Of a stretch of 64,000 nt of DNA, positions 50,851-56,960 are shown one piece after another (the stretch's first letter is position 1; each line of letters begins with the position of its first letter). A program made the translations under genes and the position numbers. The notes beneath the pieces were generated by a model, which worked only from the letters and a program-made list of their open reading frames with translations, was not told where the DNA came from and searched no databases. The stretch lies in the NCBI GenBank assembly GCA_964403525.1, contig CAYOGE010000013.1:16310-80309 (forward strand). Direction: 5' to 3'. The stretch is from JAJTGZ01 sp964403525 (GTDB taxonomy: Bacteria > Planctomycetota > Phycisphaerae > Phycisphaerales > UBA1924).

Positions 50851-51519
50851 TCAAGCCGCCATGCTGATGTTGCCATTGAAGCCCTGCGCACCGCCGGCGC
50901 CGAACTTCACCTGCACGGGCTGGCTGGGCGTACTGGAGAGCTCGCCGCGGATCGCCTGCACCTGGTAGAGGCACGAGACGGTCCCCGCGGGGACGGTGGT
51001 GTCGATGAACGACTTGCCGCTGAGCAGGCCGATCTGCGTGTAGGTTGTGTTCCCCGCCAGCGCCCGCATGACGCGGTAGACGCTGCCGGCGTTGCCGGTG
51101 GCCTTCCACTTCACCGTCACGGTGCCGTCGGCGTTGGGGTCGGCGACGACGCTCGCGGGCGTCGAGGGGGCGGGGTGGGGCGTCGCGGGCGAGGGCGGGT
51201 CCATCTGCACGGCGACGTAGACCGCATCGCGCGCTGCGGTGGTCGCTTGGTTGTCGGCGAATGTGCGGATGGCGCTGACGACGATGTTGCCCGCGCGGTT
51301 CATGACGCTCATGGCGCTGGTCTGGGTGAGTGTGGCGGCCTTGGCGGCGTCGCGTGCCTTCTGGGCCTCGGTCAGCGCAACCTGGGCGGCCTTGATGGCG
51401 GTGTCGAGCGCGGCGGCCTGCGGCGCGGTGACGCCGAAGGCGGTGGGTGTCGCCTTGATGGTGTCGATGCGGTTGGCGTACCAGGCGATGCGGTCGGCGA
51501 GTGTCTGCGGAATAGCCAT
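50851..51519 (-). CDS. Protein with helical N-terminus and Fn3-like C-terminus
   Basis: 222 residues, AAGGAGG just before the ATG at 51519. Residues about 1-100 are Ala-rich helices (AALDTAIKAAQVALTEAQKA), followed by a Pro-rich linker and a fibronectin type III-like domain (GTVTVKWKATGNAGSVYRVM, then FIDTTVPAGTVSCLYQVQAI), ending in a Gly-rich tail. No signal peptide. Similar architectures recur in planctomycetes and resemble filament or virion-associated proteins, but no function can be assigned. Confidence 0.75.
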   Translation of the reverse strand: MAIPQTLADRIAWYANRIDTIKATPTAFGVTAPQAAALDTAIKAAQVALTEAQKARDAAKAATLTQTSAMSVMNRAGNIVVSAIRTFADNQATTAARDAVYVAVQMDPPSPATPHPAPSTPASVVADPNADGTVTVKWKATGNAGSVYRVMRALAGNTTYTQIGLLSGKSFIDTTVPAGTVSCLYQVQAIRGELSSTPSQPVQVKFGAGGAQGFNGNISMAA

Positions 51520-52431
51520 AGGTGCCTCCTTCGTGCTGCGGCGAGTCAGCCGTCATCCGCGCGGTGTTCGCTTCTGTAAGTTGAGAAGACGATCCGCGAC
51601 GTCCGGCCCGCCCTGCCAGACCCGCACGGGCCCACGCTTGGCGTGCCCAGTGTCTCGGTGAGCCCGATGCGCGAAGCAAGCCTCGATGCCGGAATGCGTC
51701 TCACGCGGGTGGGTTTATGCCGGTGGTGCGGATGAGTGGGGAACCGGCCCCGGACTATCGGGCACTTAGAGGCGCGTTCAGGGGCTTATGAGGCGAGGTT
51801 TACTCGATTGACGGGGGAGCCGGTGGGGTTGCCTCAAGTCGTATAGCGAGCCCCGAGTGTGAGCGAGTGGGGGTCTTGTCCGAACTGCGTCGGTGAGGGA
51901 GCGGGTGTCTTGAACCCCGGAGGGGTTCTATGACGTAACCGGGGCGTAAGGCGGTCCTCCGCCGCCACCCCCGGTACGCAGAAAACGAATCCCTCGCTCC
52001 TTAGCCTCGCAGCGTGCAGGCCGAAGGCCGGATCGAGACTCGGTGGCAAGACGCAGAAGAACCAGGAATGTTGTAGCGGGGGGCACCCCGCTGGCCCCCT
52101 TTTGATCCGGGCTCCCTGCGGTCGCCCTCCAGCCTGCGGCAGCGTTGAACTTGTAGGGCCGCAGCAAGAAACCCGTGCTTCCTGCCACCAGTGAGCGGCC
52201 GCACTCGGAGCCCCCCTCGCCCAAAGACCTGTCTTTGGCTTTCCCGCCCTCCCTCATCGCTCGTCACTCGTCGCCCAGACCTTCGAAGGAGTCGATGCCT
52301 TGCAGGTTGGGCTGCCGCCCCCCTGCACCCCCCGCTTCGAGACACCGCCGCCCGACGGAAGGAGCCGTGAGTCCGGTGGCACGGTTGCCGCCAACCTGCC
52401 GCAGATAGAATTGGACACCCCGGAGTATCAG
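51520..52431. other. 912-bp gene-poor stretch
   Basis: Only short reading frames with mixed composition occur on both strands. Palindrome GAACCCC/GGGGTTC at 51912-51928 is followed by ACCGGGGCGTAAGG, resembling planctomycete intergenic palindromes. No tRNA, rRNA, SRP or tmRNA signature was found. It may hold decayed genes at the edge of the accessory island that follows. Confidence 0.5.
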
Positions 52432-53238
52432 ATGAAACCACCCGAATCCGCCGCTAGCCGCCACGACATCAAAGTGACTGGGGATGAGCTGGTAGTACGC
52501 GGCGAACGGTTAGCGACGCACAGCGTTGCTTCATCGCTTGGCGAAGGCGCAAATGGTGTCGTGTTTCTCGGCACCAATAAGCTGCTGAACCGGCAAGAAG
52601 CGATCAAGGTCTGGTTCCCAGCGAAAGAGGCGGATCGCCGCGACAAACTTAAGCAGGCAGTTGGCGAGATCACAAAGCTCGCGGCGGTTAACGGGAACAG
52701 TGCTGTACAAATATACGATGCTCGCATCGTGCAAGGGGGGGCGATCGCAATGATGGAGTATGTGAACGGGGAAACGCTTAAGGAGTACATGACCACCCAC
52801 GATGATCCTTACTGTCGACTCGGACTCGCCTTTCAATACCTCGACGTCATTCAAACTACCACAACGCCATCCACCCGCCATGGCGATCCGCACTGGAAGA
52901 ACGTCCTCGTCCACAAAGTGCCGGCCTTGTACGGCGAGCCGGATCGCGGAATGAAGTTGTGTGATTTTGGCACCTCCGCGTTTTCTGGTGCAGAGGCGTC
53001 GGCGAAGCGGCACTGGGGGATCGTGCGTGAGACGGTCCTACGGATTACCAAGAACTTGCCCGATCAGGCCCACGCCGAAGCTCGACTCAACGAAGCCGAC
53101 ATCGAGTTTGCGCCGCGGTTGGCAGATATGATCGAACGCGCCGACCTGCGCCCGGACCAAAGTGCGGCCGCGCACACTGCGACACTTAGAGATTACCTCG
53201 ACACGTGGGCACTCCTCAAGTACGGGGGTGGCGGTTAG
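52432..53238 (+). CDS. Protein kinase-like protein
   Basis: 268 residues. Kinase landmarks are present in order: Gly loop LGEGANGVVFLG, Lys in QEAIKVWF, hinge AMMEYVNGETLKEYM, catalytic loop HGDPHWKNVLV, and LCDFGTSAF. HGDPH instead of HRDLK places it nearer to atypical or aminoglycoside-type kinases than to the Hanks kinase at 28.2 kb. No membrane helix. Base composition is less GC-rich than its surroundings. Its TAG overlaps the TAA of the convergent gene. Start ATG at 52432. Confidence 0.78.
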   Translation: MKPPESAASRHDIKVTGDELVVRGERLATHSVASSLGEGANGVVFLGTNKLLNRQEAIKVWFPAKEADRRDKLKQAVGEITKLAAVNGNSAVQIYDARIVQGGAIAMMEYVNGETLKEYMTTHDDPYCRLGLAFQYLDVIQTTTTPSTRHGDPHWKNVLVHKVPALYGEPDRGMKLCDFGTSAFSGAEASAKRHWGIVRETVLRITKNLPDQAHAEARLNEADIEFAPRLADMIERADLRPDQSAAAHTATLRDYLDTWALLKYGGGG

Positions 53239-53747
53239 CTGCCTCTTTGTTCGCCGCGACTCGAGCGCCGCTGCAAGCCGCGTTCGCGCAGTTTTCGCAG
53301 AAGATTCTCGTTGATTTGAACACGTTTGTCCAACTGCTTTTGCGACGGCTTGCGCTTCTTTGCGGTGTCCAAGCAGAAGTTGCGTTCCCAATCGGTGATC
53401 CACCCTTGTTCAAATGCAAAGACGGTTGCTGCACTGTTGAGCGCGGCGGTTTCGTCTTTCATGATTCGCTTGATGCCTTCCGCGACGGTGTCGACCGGCA
53501 GACCCAAAAACTTCTTGACGCAGACGTTCCCGACAAAGGTCAGTTCCTCATTCTTCCGGTTCCGGATCCAGCAAAGCTCAACGATTGGAAAATGCCCGCA
53601 GGGGCAGGTCTCGGGTGGACTGTCCGCACCCACGTCCATCACCTCTACGTGGTCTAGTGCCCACTCGTGCTTGGCCTCATCCCACTCCGAGGCAACGCTG
53701 CGGGGAAGAATGTGATTCCTTAGGTTGATGAAGTTATGGTGTTCCAT
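53235..53747 (-). CDS. Hypothetical protein with CPCGH...NVCVKKF motif
   Basis: 170 residues. CPCGHFPIVELCWIRNRKN and FVGNVCVKKFLGL are the marks of an uncharacterised family common in phage and plasmid contexts: a metal-binding CxCG followed by a conserved NxCxxxF. The rest is helical and Lys/Arg-rich, ending in a basic tail, which fits nucleic-acid contact. It converges with the kinase-like gene, stops overlapping by 2 bp. Confidence 0.68.
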   Translation of the reverse strand: MEHHNFINLRNHILPRSVASEWDEAKHEWALDHVEVMDVGADSPPETCPCGHFPIVELCWIRNRKNEELTFVGNVCVKKFLGLPVDTVAEGIKRIMKDETAALNSAATVFAFEQGWITDWERNFCLDTAKKRKPSQKQLDKRVQINENLLRKLRERGLQRRSSRGEQRGS

Positions 53748-53897
53748 GGGAGGGCCTGCTCGCTACTCTACTATTCGAAAGTACCTTTTTCATGTTCGGC
53801 GAGGCATGCCCCATGCCCCGAGCCAGATGCTCGATGAGAGGGTCATTTCGCGCCACGCGAAGGCTGGCCCCAGGTGCCGGTCGGCCCAGCAAGTACC

Positions 53898-53935
53898 AAA
53901 AAGCCCCGGAGCCCTTTCTCAAGGGCACAGGGGCT
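53898..53935 (-). terminator. Rho-independent terminator of the small-gene chain
   Basis: Stem AGCCCC/GGGGCT extended by an inner GCCCTT/AAGGGC pair, followed leftward by five U, 28 bp after the stop of the 42-residue gene. Confidence 0.8.
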
Positions 53936-53963
53936 GAGTGTCGTCGTGCTCACGCGTGATCGC

Positions 53964-54092
53964 TCACTTCTTCTTGCGAGAGCCGACGTTGACACGCTCC
54001 TTCTCGGTGGTGTTTGGGTGCGCCTTTGCATACGAGGGCTTCACGATCTTGCCGGAGACGGAACTGCGATAGATGGTCTTCTTCAGGGTCAT
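53964..54092 (-). CDS. Small basic protein (42 residues)
   Basis: Encodes MTLKKTIYRSSVSGKIVKPS, then YAKAHPNTTEKERVNVGSRKKK. AAAGGA lies about 7 nt before the ATG. The pattern YRSxxxGKxVxxxYAxAHPxTT is one I recall from small proteins spread across mobile and chromosomal islands, sometimes mislabelled as transporters. It is strongly basic, so nucleic-acid binding is possible. It is the last gene before a terminator. Confidence 0.75.
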   Translation of the reverse strand: MTLKKTIYRSSVSGKIVKPSYAKAHPNTTEKERVNVGSRKKK

Positions 54093-54139
54093 GTGTTTTC
54101 CTTTGTGCTAGATAAATCTGACGAACGAAACCATGGAGG

Positions 54140-54361
54140 TTATCGACCTTCGACGATCTTCTTGAATCCACCTCCTTCATCAATGAGCTTGATGGTCTTG
54201 CTGCAGCCGCGACACGTGATGACGCGCTGCATGGAGATGTCGTCGAGGACCACCGGGTTTTTGGCGCTGCACTCAGGGCACGGCACATCGACCTTCGCCT
54301 TGCCAACGGCTTCACCAATCTTGCGGCGGAAAACTCCTTCATCGAACTTGAAACTGCTCAT
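54140..54361 (-). CDS. Small zinc-ribbon protein (73 residues)
   Basis: MSSFKFDEGVFRRKIGEAVG, then CPEC...CRGC spaced about 30 residues apart, ending KTIKLIDEGGGFKKIVEGR. GGAG precedes the ATG at 54361. A single zinc ribbon with an amphipathic start; probably a small nucleic-acid- or protein-binding factor. Confidence 0.7.
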   Translation of the reverse strand: MSSFKFDEGVFRRKIGEAVGKAKVDVPCPECSAKNPVVLDDISMQRVITCRGCSKTIKLIDEGGGFKKIVEGR

Positions 54362-54498
54362 GTCTGACTCCGAGCCGCATCCGGCGCGGCGCCGTGGGGG
54401 TTCAGCGGTCCCATCCGCTAAGACGGCCTTGCCGCCTTCGAAGCCGCGCCAAGCCCTCGCGGGCGTGACGAAGCACTGGCAAGATGTAGAGGGCTCAG

Positions 54499-54756
54499 TC
54501 AATTGGCAAACTGCACCGCGCCGGCGAGCAAGCCGTAGGTGAACTGCTTGGAAGCCTGCTTGCCTCCGAGCTCGTTGGCGATCATGCTGCCGATCGCCCA
54601 CGCACCGAGCGTCAAGAGGAACTTGTCGGCGGGCTGCAGGCGCTTGGCCTGCGCGATCGCCGTGATCAACGCCAGCCCGCCCGCGCGGGAGAGGTCGGTG
54701 GCGGCGTTGCCCGCCGTTGTTGAACCAGAGATGGAGAGAGCGTTGAAGGTTTTCAT
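54499..54756 (-). CDS. Small hydrophobic protein (85 residues)
   Basis: A polar N-terminus (MKTFNALSISGSTTAGNAAT) is followed by two moderately hydrophobic helices (GGLALITAIAQAKRL and FLLTLGAWAIGSMIANELGG). GGAGAG lies 5 nt before the ATG at 54756. The layout is similar to small phage or island membrane proteins. 13 bp after the DUF2188 gene, so co-transcribed with it. Confidence 0.62.
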   Translation of the reverse strand: MKTFNALSISGSTTAGNAATDLSRAGGLALITAIAQAKRLQPADKFLLTLGAWAIGSMIANELGGKQASKQFTYGLLAGAVQFAN

Positions 54757-54769
54757 AGTGCTCTCCAAA

Positions 54770-55009
54770 TCAGTGCTTCCGGTCGCGGGGCGGGTTGGGG
54801 TCGTTGCCGTAGGAGTCCGAGTCCTGGATGCGGCCATCCTGACCGTGAATCCGCAACTCGCCTTTGGAGTCCTTGGCGAGCTCGCGCCCGCGTTCGAGGG
54901 CGTCCGACTTGCGGTCGAACACGTCCGAGGCACGCGAAGCGCCGTCGCGCTTCACCTGCCAGCCGTCGTCGTGGGGACTAACGCTGTAGTTGTTTGAGTT
55001 CTTGGCCAT
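54770..55009 (-). CDS. DUF2188 domain protein (79 residues)
   Basis: DDGWQVKRDGASRASDVFDR, then ALERGRELAKDSKGELRIHG and GRIQDSDSYGNDPNPPRDRK fit DUF2188, a small all-in-one domain of unknown function common in bacteria. The ATG at 55009 is chosen; a longer frame begins upstream without a ribosome binding site. Confidence 0.82.
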   Translation of the reverse strand: MAKNSNNYSVSPHDDGWQVKRDGASRASDVFDRKSDALERGRELAKDSKGELRIHGQDGRIQDSDSYGNDPNPPRDRKH

Positions 55010-55144
55010 TTGAGATACACCTAGCTGCTCTCTGCGCCTGTCGGACCGCAGCTCACCGACGGGCTCTGTGCTCGACATGAGCACGGGAAATCCGCCCGCC
55101 CAACCTTCGCCGAGCGGGCGTTTCGAATTGCATCCGGGAGTCGC

Positions 55145-55285
55145 TTAACGACGTACCCAGATCGGCCAAGCCTTAAGCCCAAACGTGCGGGCGTAAAGCC
55201 GTGCTCCCGAGGCATCGCGGCGCCACGTCCTGAAGATGAGGACGTAGCCCGGGCCCGGGCGCGGAGGGAGGGGAACTCGCTTCAT
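55145..55285 (-). CDS. Small protein (46 residues)
   Basis: MKRVPLPPRPGPGYVLIFRT, then WRRDASGARLYARTFGLKAWPIWVRR. The ending (R/K)LYAxxxGLKAWPIWV is a pattern I recall in very short proteins from mobile regions. It is basic, with a possible beta-hairpin. The ATG at 55285 has a modest ribosome binding site (GGATGAACC). Too short for confident family assignment. Confidence 0.55.
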   Translation of the reverse strand: MKRVPLPPRPGPGYVLIFRTWRRDASGARLYARTFGLKAWPIWVRR

Positions 55286-55412
55286 GCGGGTTCATCCTTT
55301 TATCCGGACGGTTGCACGGAGCCGATTACTGGTGTACCTTTGGATACCTCTATCTGTCAGGTTGGCGCAGTAATGCTCCGGCTTGCCAGCGCCGGTCAAC
55401 CGGCAAGAACAG

Positions 55413-55439
55413 GCCGAGCACTGCTCGGCTTTTTCTTTT
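55413..55439 (+). terminator. Rho-independent terminator on the + strand with no gene assigned
   Basis: Stem GCCGAG/CTCGGC (extendable to 8 bp) followed by TTTTTCTTTT. No protein gene runs rightward into it, so it may end a small RNA starting near 55290. It lies just beyond the stop of the leftward ImmA gene. Confidence 0.6.
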
Positions 55440-56028
55440 ACAGAGCGAGTTCTCCCGCTTTGTTCAACTGGTCGACTCTGATCTCTGCCGCTTTGAGCGA
55501 TACACCGAGGTGGCGTGCGACGATTGGAGGGAGCCGCAAAAGCTCTGGGAATGCCTGGCGCCGGTAGAGCAGCCTGACGGCCGGCGCTGGCATCAGCAAT
55601 GCCGCTGCTCCAACATTGGCTTGCCACTCGGGATTCTCATAGGCCGGAATCTCGTGTGCGCGGTAGAGGACAGGGGTTCCGCGCCGATCGTCGATTGCCT
55701 TCAACTGACTTGCATGAAGCATGACGTGAACGGCCTCGTGCGCCAGGGTGAAACGGTCGCGGCCGTCCCCGGCATCTGCGCCGTCGTAGACCTCCGAGGC
55801 GACATAGACCATGTTTCCGCGCAGTCGTCCTTCGGCACCAGCCAGCGTGTCATCCACGACGAATTGGACACCGAAGTCGTCCTCAAGCCACCGGTCGCAG
55901 AACTTAAGGATCGGGAACGGAACCGCCTCCGTAAGCGTGCGATTATGGTACTTTTGCACGACCTCGAGCATCTTCAGCTCGACGGCACGCCGTGACATCC
56001 CTTTCACCCGCGGTACAGGCCTTCCCAT
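55438..56028 (-). CDS. ImmA/IrrE-type metallopeptidase
   Basis: 196 residues. The zinc-peptidase motif HEAVH lies in FTLAHEAVHVMLHASQLKAI, with a downstream acidic residue in ENPEWQANVGAAALLMP. The C-terminus (ARHLGVSLKAAEIRVDQLNKAG) is the usual ImmA winged-helix-like tail. Such enzymes cleave or inactivate a partner XRE repressor, and the adjacent upstream gene encodes exactly that: its TGA abuts this ATG. Confidence 0.87.
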   Translation of the reverse strand: MGRPVPRVKGMSRRAVELKMLEVVQKYHNRTLTEAVPFPILKFCDRWLEDDFGVQFVVDDTLAGAEGRLRGNMVYVASEVYDGADAGDGRDRFTLAHEAVHVMLHASQLKAIDDRRGTPVLYRAHEIPAYENPEWQANVGAAALLMPAPAVRLLYRRQAFPELLRLPPIVARHLGVSLKAAEIRVDQLNKAGELAL

Positions 56029-56412
56029 TCAAATACTCCCAGGACGGTTGAGAATCTTCAGTAACTCCTCGATCGTTCGGTCGGACAGAGCACCCGCATC
56101 CATCGAGCGGTCAAGCGCAACTAGCACGCGACGCTCACCCTCACTTGAAGGCTCCATCTGCACCGAACCTCGCCACTTCATCGCAAGCTCCATCAGGCTT
56201 TCCAAGTGCTGCGGACATCCTAGAAAATCAAGAACCGCCTTAACGTCCCTTCTTCCAAGGGGGTTCTTTTGCTCGCTTTCAACTGCACTCAGGAAAGCGA
56301 CCGAGACCCCCTTGTCGCCTATGACTTTCGCCACCTCCGCAAGGGTCTTGTCTGCCTCCAACCGCAAACGTCGCAGCTCCTTGCCGAACGAACGTGCTTT
56401 ACTTCCAGACAT
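56029..56412 (-). CDS. XRE-family transcriptional regulator
   Basis: 127 residues. Helix-turn-helix FGKELRRLRLEADKTLAEVA, then SVAFLSAVESEQKNPLGRRD, followed by a C-terminal helical region. AGGAAG precedes the ATG at 56412. Pairs with the ImmA/IrrE peptidase as a derepressible switch of the kind that controls phage, integrative elements or stress responses. Likely autoregulated through the palindromes 75-120 bp upstream. Confidence 0.85.
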   Translation of the reverse strand: MSGSKARSFGKELRRLRLEADKTLAEVAKVIGDKGVSVAFLSAVESEQKNPLGRRDVKAVLDFLGCPQHLESLMELAMKWRGSVQMEPSSEGERRVLVALDRSMDAGALSDRTIEELLKILNRPGSI

Positions 56413-56485
56413 CAAGCACTTCCTCTCATACGCCCCCGACGACTACGAGCCGTCGGACCACTCCTTCCCAAGACGCTCTCGGGCC

Positions 56486-56531
56486 GTTGAATTCTACCGC
56501 GTGGTTGAATTCAATTCAACCGTACGGTTGA
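56486..56531. promoter_or_regulatory. Operator-like cluster of overlapping palindromes upstream of the XRE gene
   Basis: GTTGAATTCAATTCAAC (56504-56520) and TCAACCGTACGGTTGA (56516-56531) are perfect overlapping palindromes sharing TCAAC, and another GTTGAATTC half-site lies at 56486. Four GTTGA/TCAAC half-sites within 46 bp, ending about 75 bp before the XRE start, are what an autoregulated XRE repressor would bind. Confidence 0.65.
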
Positions 56532-56611
56532 GACCGACACGTTTTCCACAAGTGATGTCGTGTGCCACCCCCAAGTGCTTCTCTCTCCCGAACGCCACTC
56601 GCCCTTGTTCA

Positions 56612-56779
56612 GCGGAGCAGCCCACTCCTCCAGCGGACCCCCGCGCCAGTCCGGTGGAGCGGGTCTCCAGCCCGGCGGAGCGTGCCGATCCACCGGTGGA
56701 GCCAAGCAGCAGGCCGGTGGAGGGGCGTGGTCCGCCGGTGGAGCAGGGCAGCCGAGCGGTGGAGCGGAGCGCCAGAGAG
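56612..56779 (+). repeat. 21-bp tandem repeat, eight units
   Basis: G(T/C)GGAG (or GCGGAC) occurs at 56612, 56633, 56654, 56675, 56696, 56717, 56738 and 56759: exactly every 21 bp. Typical units read CCGGTGGAGC plus a variable 11 bp. In one frame it spells heptads such as SPVERVS, SPAERAD, PPVEPSS, RPVEGRG and PPVEQGS, but no start, ribosome site or neighbouring homology makes it a credible gene. It occupies most of the gene-free interval 56413-56954. Confidence 0.9.
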
Positions 56780-56827
56780 GGGCGATCAGCGGAAAAACCG
56801 CGATGGGAGGCTGAAAACGTGGATGCA

Positions 56828-56960
56828 GTTGAAACACGGAGCTCACGGAGCACACTGAGGAAGGCATTTGGAAGGGTCAGAACGTCGATCCGAGCAAGCT
56901 CCATCCACGCTGACAGCCTGCGCGTTCCTCCGTGCCCTTCGTGAACTCCATGTTTCAAAC
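56828..56960. repeat. Inverted repeat of GAAACACGGAG-type sequence covering the mfd stop codon
   Basis: Left arm 56828-56862 and right arm 56925-56960 (reverse complement TTTGAAACATGGAGTTCACG...) pair over about 35 bp with mismatches. The mfd TGA (56955-56957) lies in the right arm, so the last codon and stop come from the repeat. Confidence 0.75.

Noticed and set aside
51834..52440. Structural RNA (SRP, tmRNA, RNase P) in the gene-poor stretch
   Set aside because: No conserved core such as the SRP GGAAGNAGC loop, the RNase P ANA motifs or a tRNA-like domain could be found; only short palindromes.
53950..54342. 130-codon leftward frame
   Set aside because: It overlaps the 42- and 73-residue genes in another frame. 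Those have ribosome binding sites, sensible composition and a terminator, and this frame has none.
56612..56779. CRISPR-like array
   Set aside because: Units are contiguous 21-mers without unique spacers of constant length, and no cas gene is present.
56494..56958. Protein genes over the 21-bp array (both strands)
   Set aside because: The array gives open frames in several phases because 21 is divisible by three. None has a ribosome binding site or homology, and one would overlap the mfd stop.
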